Part shown: piece by piece, positions 1 to 7,141 of the stretch
Layout: the number at the start of each line of letters is the position of its first letter
Numbering within the stretch: the first letter of the stretch is position 1
NCBI GenBank assembly: GCA_947177375.1
Contig: CAMWUF010000012.1
Coordinates: 1-10,920 of the forward strand
Origin: an uncultured Ruminococcus sp.
Lineage (GTDB): Bacteria > Bacillota > Clostridia > Oscillospirales > Ruminococcaceae
Direction: 5' to 3'
Length of the DNA stretch: 10,920 bases
Notes under the pieces: generated by a model
Told to the model about the DNA's origin: nothing
What the model saw: only the letters and a program-made list of their open reading frames with translations
The model's database searches: none
Position numbers and translations under genes: made by a program

Positions 1-2
1 AT

Positions 3-86
3 ATTATTCTAAGAGGCGATTTTGTTAATTCCTATCGGTTTTATGATTGGATTTTGAAACTTGACAAATCAGAGCGAATATGTTAA
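3..86 (+). CDS. Possible 3' end of an upstream gene (uncertain)
   Basis: One plus-strand frame is open from the left edge to a TAA at 84-86. It encodes about 27 residues ending in RFYDWILKLDKSERIC. The residue mix looks protein-like, but a run this short can stay open by chance in any frame. If real, it is the C-terminus of a gene whose end overlaps the -35/-10 elements of the parC promoter. It does not resemble the ending of a ParE subunit that I know, so I cannot name it. The other two frames stop at 10-12 and 26-28. Confidence 0.2.
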   Translation: MILRGDFVNSYRFYDWILKLDKSERIC

Positions 87-89
87 AAT
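61..89 (+). promoter_or_regulatory. Extended -10 sigma-A promoter for parC
   Basis: A perfect TTGACA (61-66) is followed by a 17-nt spacer and TAAAAT (84-89). TG lies one base before the -10 hexamer (81-82), giving the extended -10 form. The predicted start of transcription is about 96, leaving a leader of about 37 nt before the ATG at 133. The first codon of the longest open frame (TTG at 61) is the -35 box itself, so that codon cannot be the translation start. Confidence 0.8.
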
Positions 90-132
90 AACAAAGTCAA
101 AAAAATTCGCTAATAGAAAGAAAGGGATTATA

Positions 133-2370
133 ATGGCAAGAAAGAAACAGCCTTTAAAATCAAAACCAAAGCCAATGCTTGACGCATGGTTTGAAAATGC
201 GGGAATCACGCAGGAAGAAGAAATTACAGACACGCTTGAAAAAAATTATTTACCTTATGCAATGAGTGTGATTATTTCAAGAGCGTTGCCAGAAATTGAC
301 GGTTTTAAGCCGTCTCATAGAAAATTATTATATACCATGTATAAAATGGGTTTGCTAAATGGACAAAGAACAAAATCTGCTAATGTTGTTGGGCAGACAA
401 TGCGTTTAAATCCACACGGTGACCAAGCGATTTATGAAACTATGGTGCGATTAACCAGAGCCAATGAATGCTTATTACATGCCTATGTGGATTCAAAAGG
501 CAATTTCGGCAAGCATTATTCACGTGACATGGCATTTGCAGCATCAAGATATACAGAAGTAAAACTTGCACCAATTTGTGAGGCTTTATTCAGTGAAATT
601 GACAAAGAAACTGTTGATTTTATTTCAAATTATGATAATACCATGCTAGAGCCGTCACTCTTGCCTGCAACATTTCCGTCTATTCTGGTAAATGCCAATA
701 TGGGCATTGCTGTTTCTATGGCAAGTAATATTTGCCCGTTTAATTTAGCAGAATTATGTGAAACTTGCATTGCTTTGATAAAAAATCCAGAACATGATAT
801 ATTATCTACGTTAAAAGGTCCTGATTTTCCGTCAGGAGGATTTTTATTATATGACGAATCTGAATTACGAAAAGTCTATGAAACTGGCAGAGGCAGTTTA
901 AAATTGCGTTCTAAATGGAATTATGACAAGTCAGCAGGTTGCATTGAAATTACAGAAATTCCTTATACAACGACTTTGGAATCTATCAAAGATAAAATTA
1001 CAGAATTAAGCAAAGCTGGAAAATTAAAAGAAATTACTTATGCACGTGATGAAATTGATGTGAACGGGTTCAGATTAGCAATTGATGTCAAACGCAATAC
1101 AGATGTTGAAAAATTAATGCAGAAATTATTTAGATTAACGCCATTACAAGATAGTTTTGGCTGTAATTTCAATATTTTAATTGGCAATACGCCTAAAGTC
1201 ATGGGCATTCGGGAAATTCTTACAGAATGGCTGTTATTCAGACAAGATTGCGTAAAACGGCGGATTTGTTTTGATTTAGCTAAGAAAAAAGAAAAACTGC
1301 ATTTATTATTAGGCTTACAAAAAATTTTATCTGATATTGACAAGACAATTAAAATTATCAGAGAAACAAATCAGGAATTACAAGTGCTTGAAAATTTAAT
1401 CAATGGTTTTGGACTAGATGAAATTCAGGCAAATTATGTTTCAGAAATTAAATTAAAGCATTTAAATCAGGAATATATTTTAAATAAAATTTCTGATATC
1501 GATAAATTAAAAGCTGAAATTCTTGACATGGAAGATATTCTTGCCAATCCAGCCAGAATCAAAAAAATAATTATGCAAGAATTAAAAGCAACAGCGAAAA
1601 AATATGGTCAGCCTAGAAAAACTATATTTTATCATGCAACTGAATCAGATGAATTGCTTTTAGAAGACGAAACACCAGATTATGCAGTGCATTTTTTCCT
1701 GACAAAAGATGGCTATTTCAAAAAAATTACGCCTTTATCATTACGTATGGGCGGAGAACAAAAACTCAAAGAAGAAGATGCTATTATTCAGCAACTAGAG
1801 GGAACGAATAAAACAGAATTATTATTTTTTACAAATCAGGCACAGGTTTATAAAATTCGTGCCAGTGCATTTGATGATTGTAAAGCAAGTTTATTAGGCG
1901 ATTATATTCCAGTGAAACTGGGCTTTGAAGAAAATGAAAAAATGATTTGTATGATTACAACGACAGATTATTCAGGTAAATTAATATTTATATTTGAAAA
2001 TGGCAAAATTGCAAAAATTCCGCTGTCGGCTTACATGACAAAAACAAATCGCAAAAAATTAGCAAATGCCTTTTGTGACAAAAGCCCTATTTTAAAAATA
2101 TTTTATTTATCTGAAGATACACAAATTTTATTGCGTTCTGATAGTAATAAAGCAATTTTAATACATACGGGATTAATTACAGAAAAAGCAACCAGAAATT
2201 CACAGGGCATTCAAGTTATGACACTGAAAGAAAAACAAAAAATTATTTCCGCTGAAATTCCTGCACCAGAACAACTTGCTTTGCTGGCATGTTATCATGT
2301 GGAGAATATTCCTGCAACAGGAAAATTAGCAAAAAATTTAGAAGATGCCAATCAATTATTTTTAATATAA
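133..2370 (+). CDS. parC: Type IIA DNA topoisomerase subunit A (ParC/GyrA family)
   Basis: This is the DNA-breakage and rejoining subunit of a topoisomerase IV-like enzyme, which pairs with a ParE-type ATPase to decatenate or relax DNA. The protein is 745 aa. The start is ATG 133, with AAAGGG six bases upstream; upstream codons lie inside the promoter. Visible parts are a basic N-terminus (1-15), the breakage domain with RALPEIDGFKPSHRK (50-64), the gate helix region NPHGDQAIYE (93-102), and the catalytic pair Arg139-Tyr140 in SRYTE. A coiled-coil/tower region covers about 365-490, and a C-terminal beta-pinwheel covers about 515-745. The canonical gyrase box QRRGGKG is absent, with only a loose RNSQGIQ at 688-693, which favours topo IV over gyrase. 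The position matching the quinolone-binding serine is Gln98. No parE partner is visible in the window. The family is certain; the parC versus paralogue label is less so. Confidence 0.85.
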   Translation: MARKKQPLKSKPKPMLDAWFENAGITQEEEITDTLEKNYLPYAMSVIISRALPEIDGFKPSHRKLLYTMYKMGLLNGQRTKSANVVGQTMRLNPHGDQAIYETMVRLTRANECLLHAYVDSKGNFGKHYSRDMAFAASRYTEVKLAPICEALFSEIDKETVDFISNYDNTMLEPSLLPATFPSILVNANMGIAVSMASNICPFNLAELCETCIALIKNPEHDILSTLKGPDFPSGGFLLYDESELRKVYETGRGSLKLRSKWNYDKSAGCIEITEIPYTTTLESIKDKITELSKAGKLKEITYARDEIDVNGFRLAIDVKRNTDVEKLMQKLFRLTPLQDSFGCNFNILIGNTPKVMGIREILTEWLLFRQDCVKRRICFDLAKKKEKLHLLLGLQKILSDIDKTIKIIRETNQELQVLENLINGFGLDEIQANYVSEIKLKHLNQEYILNKISDIDKLKAEILDMEDILANPARIKKIIMQELKATAKKYGQPRKTIFYHATESDELLLEDETPDYAVHFFLTKDGYFKKITPLSLRMGGEQKLKEEDAIIQQLEGTNKTELLFFTNQAQVYKIRASAFDDCKASLLGDYIPVKLGFEENEKMICMITTTDYSGKLIFIFENGKIAKIPLSAYMTKTNRKKLANAFCDKSPILKIFYLSEDTQILLRSDSNKAILIHTGLITEKATRNSQGIQVMTLKEKQKIISAEIPAPEQLALLACYHVENIPATGKLAKNLEDANQLFLI

Positions 2371-2373
2371 TAT

Positions 2374-2407
2374 AAAAAAACGCCTGTTTCGAGCTTCGAA
2401 ACAGGCG
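2374..2407 (-). terminator. Intrinsic terminator of the sugar-transport operon
   Basis: A perfect 12-bp stem pairs CGCCTGTTTCGA (2381-2392) with TCGAAACAGGCG (2396-2407) around a 3-nt loop. On the minus strand it is followed by seven U residues (2380-2374) and lies about 50 nt past the permease stop codon. On the plus strand the same hairpin sits 10 nt after the parC stop but lacks a U-run (AAAATAG follows). It is therefore a canonical terminator only for the minus-strand operon and at best a weak one for parC. Confidence 0.85.
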
Positions 2408-2457
2408 AAAATAGTTTGGATATTTTGCAAGTTTTGGGAAATAATATAAATATTATA

Positions 2458-3387
2458 TTATTCCTTAACACCACCGAGTGCAACACCAGCGATGATAAAT
2501 TTAGAAAGAACAAAATATACAATAACGATTGGTAAGATTGACAACATGATACAAAGATAGTTTACACCATAGTTTACATTTTTGTCGAACTGTAATACTT
2601 TAGATACCATGATTGGCACTGTCATCATTTTGTCGTTTTTCAGAATCATGTTCTGTGTATAGTAGTTATTCCAGTTTGCAACGAATGCGAAAATAGCCTG
2701 TACAGCCATAGCTGGTTTCATCATAGGCAATGCAATTGTTACAAAAGTTCTGAATTCGCCACAGCCGTCAATTCTGGCAGCTTCTACGATTTCAAGTGGG
2801 AAACTGGATTTCATATAAGATTTCATGAAGAAGATAACTGCTGGAGCAGCAACTGCTGGAACAATCAACGGAATGAAGTTATTGATTAAGCCTAAAGAAT
2901 ACATGAATCTTACGAAACCTGCGGAAGATACCTGTACAGGAATCATCATAACAGCAATAATAAATGTATAAGCTGGACCTTTTACTTTGAAATCATAAAC
3001 TGTCAAGCCATAAGATGTCATTGCAGAAAAGAATACTGTTAAAACAGTTGTAAAGCCTGCAATAATCAAGCTGTTTAAGTAACCTTGCCCTACATTGAAT
3101 ACACTGGAATATTGTCTGGCAACTCTTGTCATTGCTTTTCCCGCATCACTTGGCAATTTATTTAATAAAATATTCATGTTTTCTTTCAATGAAGAACCAA
3201 ACCAGAATTGTGATGGATTTTCAGCAAGTTCTGTGTGGGAATGTGTTGCATTTACTAACAAGATGAGAATTGGAATTAAACAAATCAGTGTTAAAATAAT
3301 ACATACAATCAGGATAATTGTAGACTTAATCATAATTTGTGTATGGTAACTATCTTTTTGCGCTCCATACTGTTGTTTCATGCTCAT
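2458..3387 (-). CDS. Carbohydrate ABC transporter permease, MalG/UgpE type
   Basis: This inner-membrane permease subunit forms the translocation channel with the adjacent MalF-type partner. It has 309 aa and about six membrane segments (roughly 21-45, 104-126, 139-157, 172-192, 227-243 and 274-296). The EAA loop that contacts the ATPase is intact: EAARIDGCGEF at 202-212 with Gly208 and LP at 220-221. The length and the extended periplasmic stretch between the first two membrane segments fit the MalG group. The start ATG overlaps the stop of the upstream permease (ATGA, 3384-3387). The GGGAGGAGG ribosome site is 10 nt upstream, which favours this ATG over the next one two codons later. It is the last gene of the operon. 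The substrate cannot be read from the sequence. Confidence 0.9.
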   Translation of the reverse strand: MSMKQQYGAQKDSYHTQIMIKSTIILIVCIILTLICLIPILILLVNATHSHTELAENPSQFWFGSSLKENMNILLNKLPSDAGKAMTRVARQYSSVFNVGQGYLNSLIIAGFTTVLTVFFSAMTSYGLTVYDFKVKGPAYTFIIAVMMIPVQVSSAGFVRFMYSLGLINNFIPLIVPAVAAPAVIFFMKSYMKSSFPLEIVEAARIDGCGEFRTFVTIALPMMKPAMAVQAIFAFVANWNNYYTQNMILKNDKMMTVPIMVSKVLQFDKNVNYGVNYLCIMLSILPIVIVYFVLSKFIIAGVALGGVKE

Positions 3388-4409
3388 ATAGTAAGTCCTC
3401 CTCCCTGTTTCATCTTTGCCTTTTGCTGTTTTTCAGCTCTCTTACGCTGTTTTTTCTTAGCGATTTCGTCTTTGTCACGGTTCATATAGAATGTGATAGA
3501 ACCAAGGACGGCTGTGATAGCAAAGATAATAATTGAGGCGGCACCTGCATAACCATAGTTCGCTTGTTCTACAGTACCCTTGTTGAAGTTATAGTAAATA
3601 TATACAGCAACTGTTTCCAGATTTTTTGAGAAATTTGAACCGTTGTGATACAAATATGGCAAGTCGAACATCTGGAGACCACCAATCATGGAAGTTACCA
3701 GTGTATAAACCATGATTGGCTGTAACAATGGCAATGTAATTGTGAAGAATTGCTGTGTGGAGTTTGCACCGTCAATATCAGCCGCTTCAAACAGTGACGG
3801 ACTGATACCCATGATACCAGACATTAACATAATCATTGTGTTACCAAACCACAACCATGTTTGAATAAACATTACCATACCTTTTGAAATAGTTGGGTCA
3901 GTAACGAATTTAACTGGGTCTCCGCCCATATTTGCAATCAGGGAGTTTACGAAATAATACTCGGAATCGCCGAACAAGCTTACATACAGAGCTGCAACAG
4001 ATGCAGCAGTAATAATATTCGGCATGTACATAACAATTTTGAAAAAGCCTTTACCTGGAAGTTTTACTTTTGCATCAGTAAACCATACAGCCAACAGAAG
4101 AGAAAGAAGAATCTGTGGTATAAAGTTACCAAACCAAAGTATAAACGTATTACCAAGTGCCTGTAAAAACTCTTGTCTTGTAGCTTCTGCACCGGCAGCC
4201 ATACCTTGCCCGAACAGAATTGTTGTGTAGTTATCAAGTCCTACAAAGGCTTCATTATTACTTTGATTGCCCTTGAATGACAGGATAAACGTGTAAATTA
4301 ATGGCCAAATCTGGAAAAAGCAATACACAAGGAAAAAAGGTGCAATAAACATATATCCGTATTTGGCATAAGAAATGGATTTAATTCGGCTTTGCGCAGC
4401 TGATGCCAT
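3384..4409 (-). CDS. Carbohydrate ABC transporter permease, MalF/UgpA type
   Basis: This is the second channel subunit of the sugar importer. It has 341 aa, with an N-terminal cytoplasmic stretch and about six membrane segments (roughly 18-44, 86-110, 122-146, 177-201, 229-248 and 287-308). The ATPase-docking EAA motif is EAADIDGANSTQQFF at 208-222, followed by LP at 226-227. The C-terminus (310-341) is a strongly basic Lys/Arg/Gln tail ending GGGLTI; the Gly codons double as the ribosome site of the next gene. The start ATG has AGAGGGTG seven bases upstream. The gene lies 104 nt after the binding-protein gene, with a hairpin between them, and overlaps the second permease by 4 nt, so the two permeases are probably translationally coupled. 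The family is sure; the substrate is unknown. Confidence 0.9.
   Translation of the reverse strand: MASAAQSRIKSISYAKYGYMFIAPFFLVYCFFQIWPLIYTFILSFKGNQSNNEAFVGLDNYTTILFGQGMAAGAEATRQEFLQALGNTFILWFGNFIPQILLSLLLAVWFTDAKVKLPGKGFFKIVMYMPNIITAASVAALYVSLFGDSEYYFVNSLIANMGGDPVKFVTDPTISKGMVMFIQTWLWFGNTMIMLMSGIMGISPSLFEAADIDGANSTQQFFTITLPLLQPIMVYTLVTSMIGGLQMFDLPYLYHNGSNFSKNLETVAVYIYYNFNKGTVEQANYGYAGAASIIIFAITAVLGSITFYMNRDKDEIAKKKQRKRAEKQQKAKMKQGGGLTI
3398..3406 (-). promoter_or_regulatory. Strong ribosome binding site inside the upstream permease gene
   Basis: GGGAGGAGG on the minus strand lies 10 nt before the ATG of the MalG-type permease and within the last codons of the MalF-type permease, where it supplies the Gly-Gly-Gly before LTI. 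Together with the ATGA overlap it supports coupled, near-equal synthesis of the two channel subunits. Confidence 0.8.
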
Positions 4410-4441
4410 TACTTTTCACCCTCTCGAAAATACTATACAAC

Positions 4442-4482
4442 ACGTTGCCTATGAGGGCATAACTATCCCCCACAGGCTACGT
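4442..4482 (-). promoter_or_regulatory. Intercistronic hairpin between binding-protein and permease genes
   Basis: GCCTATGAGGG (4447-4457) and CCCCCACAGGC (4467-4477) pair over 11 bp, with two G-U pairs in the minus-strand RNA and a 9-nt loop. Beyond one T-T mismatch the stem continues for four more pairs (ACGT at 4442-4445 with 4479-4482). No U-run follows on the minus strand, so it is not a standard terminator. Hairpins at this position in other sugar-importer operons, such as malE-malF, stabilise the upstream message and lower permease expression. That role is inferred here. Confidence 0.65.
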
Positions 4483-4513
4483 ATGCATTTTTTAAAAATT
4501 AGAATTAAACAAA

Positions 4514-5986
4514 TTAGCTTAAGTCAGTGTTATCTGCTAATGCTTGTGCTTTGAATTTTTCAACGATTGCGTCAGTATCTTCTTTGATATTTTCTTTCAA
4601 AGTAGTCAAGAACGTATCTTTCAGATTCTGGTCGTATTTAGAAATAGAATCACTCATCTTAATGCCTTCAGCAACATCAGCAAGAATTGCAAACTGGTCT
4701 TGACCGCCCAAAGAAGAATTGGAGTTAGAACCATCAGCAATAATCTTGTTCATAGCAACTTTGTTGTTAGCGAAGTCGCCAGAGTACAGAGCATATTCTT
4801 CCATTGTGTCAGCATTGCAAGTAAATGTTCTGATGAAATTAGCAGCTTCTGTTGCTGTATTGCAGTTTGGAGATACACAGAGCCAAGAACCGCCCCAGAA
4901 ATATTCCTGTGGTCCTTGAATAATTCTCCAGTTACCAGCTGTACCACAGTTTGTATCCAACTGAGCGCCTTCACCTAAGCACCATGTAGAGAAGAAGTAG
5001 CCCAAAGTCTTACCATCTTTACCATAGTTTTCCCATTCTGTGGACCACTGTTCAACAGAAGGATCAACATAGCCATTGTCAGCATATTCTTTTGCCATTG
5101 CTGTGAAATCTGCTGCAATACTTGTATTAATTGCTGTACCATCTACCCAAGCAGCATTCAAAGCTGTAGAATATGCCTGCCACAGACCACCAAGAGAAAC
5201 TGTCATTGTAACTGCACCATCAGTAGCTGTTTTGAGTTCTTCAGCAGTAGCTTTGAAATTATCCCAGCTAGAAACTTTAGCTTGCATGTCTTCTTCTGTT
5301 TCAACACCAAGATATTCTTTTGCGAGGTCAGCGTTATAAGCCCAACCGCCTGCTGCTGCCTGCCATGATGCACCTTTCAGAACGCCGTTGTTATCTGTAC
5401 CGATTTCAACAGTGTACTGATAAGCGTCAGCATAATCAGCTGTAGAAATGCCCAAATCAGACAAAGGAGCGGACATTGTGTCATCATTGATATAGTTCAG
5501 AATCCAGCCAGCTTCAGCTACGAACAAGTCAACGTCATCGCCACTGTTCAGGTAGTTTGCATACTGTGTAGAAGCTTCTGTACCGTTACCGCCACAGTTC
5601 TGATATTTTACTTCAGAAGCCTGAACAGGTGTGTAAATATCAAACATGTTGCTCAAGTCTGAATCTGTCCAGCAAACGATTGTCAAAACATCATCTGTGT
5701 CTGGCAAGGAAATATCGCCACCAGAAGCAGCAGGTGCATCGGCATCGCCATCATCTGCAGCATCGTCATCTGCAGCACCATCATCAGCAGCGTCGTCATT
5801 TGCAGCATCATCGTCTGCAGCGCCGTCATCTGCATTGCCGTCGTCAGCTACACTGTTATTGTCTGCAACAGAGTTATTGTTGCTATCAGGAGCTGAATCT
5901 TCTTTTTTGTCGCCACATGCTACGAATGCAGTTGATGTTACTGCGAGAGTAGCAAGCAAAGCCAGTGTTCTTTTTAATTTGCTCAT
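4514..5986 (-). CDS. Carbohydrate ABC transporter substrate-binding lipoprotein
   Basis: This extracellular, membrane-anchored receptor captures a sugar and delivers it to the adjacent permeases. I start it at ATG 5986 (490 aa): GGAGG lies 9 nt upstream, and the first residues are a lipoprotein signal peptide (basic MSKLKR, hydrophobic core 8-20, lipobox FVAC with Cys24 as the lipidated residue). A longer in-frame reading from 6100 would bury this signal behind 38 extra residues. After Cys24 comes a disordered acidic linker (about 25-99) containing seven DD(G/D)AA-like pentads. The binding domain, about 99-490, fits the extracellular solute-binding family 1 fold. It is rich in Trp, for example around WQAAAGGW and YFWGGSW, as is common for sugar stacking. 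It is the first transport gene after the LacI-type regulator and is followed by both permeases. The ligand is unknown, and a multi-residue oligosaccharide is only a guess. Confidence 0.85.
   Translation of the reverse strand: MSKLKRTLALLATLAVTSTAFVACGDKKEDSAPDSNNNSVADNNSVADDGNADDGAADDDAANDDAADDGAADDDAADDGDADAPAASGGDISLPDTDDVLTIVCWTDSDLSNMFDIYTPVQASEVKYQNCGGNGTEASTQYANYLNSGDDVDLFVAEAGWILNYINDDTMSAPLSDLGISTADYADAYQYTVEIGTDNNGVLKGASWQAAAGGWAYNADLAKEYLGVETEEDMQAKVSSWDNFKATAEELKTATDGAVTMTVSLGGLWQAYSTALNAAWVDGTAINTSIAADFTAMAKEYADNGYVDPSVEQWSTEWENYGKDGKTLGYFFSTWCLGEGAQLDTNCGTAGNWRIIQGPQEYFWGGSWLCVSPNCNTATEAANFIRTFTCNADTMEEYALYSGDFANNKVAMNKIIADGSNSNSSLGGQDQFAILADVAEGIKMSDSISKYDQNLKDTFLTTLKENIKEDTDAIVEKFKAQALADNTDLS
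5741..5845 (-). repeat. 15-bp tandem repeat encoding an acidic DD(G/D)AA linker
   Basis: Seven units of 15 bp, of varying fidelity, lie in frame and encode residues 48-82 of the lipoprotein: DDGNA, DDGAA, DDDAA, NDDAA, DDGAA, DDDAA, DDGDA. The plus-strand unit resembles TCTGCAGCATCGTCA (for example 5754-5768 and 5769-5783). Just upstream, a hexapeptide NNSVAD is also duplicated (37-42 and 43-48). Because the unit is a multiple of three, copy changes would alter linker length without a frameshift. Confidence 0.85.
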
Positions 5987-5995
5987 TGGTATTTT

Positions 5996-6000
5996 CCTCC
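5996..6000 (-). promoter_or_regulatory. Ribosome binding site fixing the binding-protein start
   Basis: GGAGG on the minus strand is separated by 9 nt from ATG 5986. This spacing and the lipoprotein signal that follows identify the true start. Confidence 0.85.
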
Positions 6001-6001
6001 T

Positions 6002-6048
6002 TAAGATATATCTTATGATATTTCCCCGTGAAATATCATAATAACGGG
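6002..6048 (-). promoter_or_regulatory. Nested palindromes upstream of the binding-protein gene (operator or leader hairpin)
   Basis: Three structures overlap in 47 bp. A perfect 12-bp inverted repeat, TTATGATATTTC (6013-6024) and GAAATATCATAA (6030-6041), surrounds a 5-bp centre CCCGT (6025-6029). That centre is complementary to ACGGG at 6044-6048, allowing a competing hairpin or a strained pseudoknot in the minus-strand RNA. A perfect 14-bp palindrome TAAGATATATCTTA (6002-6015) abuts the ribosome site. No U-run follows, so termination is unlikely. The site is between the regulator stop and the binding-protein start, where a LacI-family operator or a processing/leader structure would be expected. 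I found no convincing promoter in this gap. Confidence 0.6.
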
Positions 6049-6071
6049 ATAAGTGCCTCAGCTTATAATTA

Positions 6072-7085
6072 CTATAGCTGTGCAACAGTTTCGCCCGCAA
6101 GCAGAACGCTTTTACAATAAATTATTCTTTCTGCCTGTGGGATTTGCTCCTTATGGAGCAGTTTCAGCATCAGTTCAGCTGCTTTTACTCCCATTGTATC
6201 TGTATCCTGCCAGATTGTCGTTAGCTTTGGTCTTAACATTTGTAATACTGGATTACCATCATAACCAATTACTGAAACATCTTTTCCAGTTTCAAGATGA
6301 CTATCTGTAATCGCCGCAATTCCTGCAACCGCACAAATATCATCTGGATACAAAATACAAGTTGGTCTGTGTTCGCTTTTTGTCAAGAATTCCTGCGTAA
6401 ATTGATAAGCAAGCTCTGGATTTAAATATTTTCCTTGACGAATGAACTGATTTCTAATTTCACAGTGATGACTTTCAAGTACTTGTTGAAATGCTTGTTT
6501 TCTGATTTCTGTTACTTGTGCATCTTCACCGTAAATATAGGCAATCTTCGTATGACCCTTTTGAACTGCATAATCTACGGCACGGCGAATGCCATCGCCA
6601 TTATCTGAAACAACTGTATAGCTATTTTCAGATATATAATCAATTGAAACAACTGGAAGTTTACTAGTCAACAGCATTTGCATTTCTGGTGTATCAAAAT
6701 CCACACAAACAGCAAGAACGCCGTCTACATTCCGATACATGCAATGCTCATAATAAGAAAACATCTGCTCGCCAATTTGATTACTGATAAACGTCAGGTC
6801 ATAACCGTTACGCTCCATAACTACTTTAAAGCTGTCAAGAATTGAAGAAAAATAATGATGCTTTAAACCACTTTGTGCCTTGTCCACCATCAGAACACCA
6901 ATATTATAAGTCTTCTTTGTTTTCAAAGCTCTTGCCATTGCATTTGGCAAATATCCTAATTGTTTTGCGACTTCCTGCACACGTTCTTTTGTTGCAGTAT
7001 TCACATCTTCACGATTGTTTAAAGCTTTACTTACAGTGGCAGTCGAAACGCCACAAGCCTGTGCAATGTCTTTAATCGAAACCAC
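6072..7085 (-). CDS. LacI-family transcriptional regulator
   Basis: This sugar-responsive DNA-binding regulator probably represses the transport operon directly downstream. It has 337 aa. The start is GTG 7085, with AAGGTG 5 nt upstream, giving the family-typical opening MVSIKDIA. The N-terminal helix-turn-helix spans about 3-24 (recognition helix STATVSKALN at 14-23), and the hinge helix is LPNAMARAL at 46-54. Leu54 is the residue that inserts at the centre of the operator in LacI relatives. The periplasmic-binding-protein-like effector domain spans about 60-337, with IGVLMVD at its start and the VSVIGYDGNP signature late in the domain. It is complete and of normal length. The gene ends 85 nt before the binding-protein start with no terminator of its own, so regulator and transporter may be partly co-transcribed. 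The effector sugar is unknown. Confidence 0.92.
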   Translation of the reverse strand: MVSIKDIAQACGVSTATVSKALNNREDVNTATKERVQEVAKQLGYLPNAMARALKTKKTYNIGVLMVDKAQSGLKHHYFSSILDSFKVVMERNGYDLTFISNQIGEQMFSYYEHCMYRNVDGVLAVCVDFDTPEMQMLLTSKLPVVSIDYISENSYTVVSDNGDGIRRAVDYAVQKGHTKIAYIYGEDAQVTEIRKQAFQQVLESHHCEIRNQFIRQGKYLNPELAYQFTQEFLTKSEHRPTCILYPDDICAVAGIAAITDSHLETGKDVSVIGYDGNPVLQMLRPKLTTIWQDTDTMGVKAAELMLKLLHKEQIPQAERIIYCKSVLLAGETVAQL

Positions 7086-7141
7086 TGTTACACCTTCATT
7101 TAACTTAAGCTTTTATCGCAGTTTGATTGCCTGCTGTAATT

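Noticed and set aside
1038..1343. Minus-strand 101-residue frame inside parC
   Set aside because: It lies wholly opposite a conserved coding sequence, has no recognisable motif and no ribosome site; a shadow frame.
5741..5845. CRISPR array
   Set aside because: The 15-bp units are contiguous with no spacers and lie in frame within a protein-coding gene.
5629..6041. Long plus-strand open frames opposite the binding-protein gene, encoding Ser/Ala-rich or His/Gln-rich proteins
   Set aside because: They are mirror images of the 15-bp Asp/Ala repeat, which stays open in several frames; no ribosome site, and the minus-strand lipoprotein is clearly the real gene.
6002..6048. Intrinsic terminator for the regulator gene
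   Set aside because: The stem is perfect but AT-rich and is followed by GATATATCTTAAGG, not a U-run.
5987..6100. 38-residue N-terminal extension of the binding protein from 6100
   Set aside because: It would bury a textbook lipoprotein signal and lipobox, would overlap the regulator gene, and ignores the GGAGG correctly spaced before ATG 5986.
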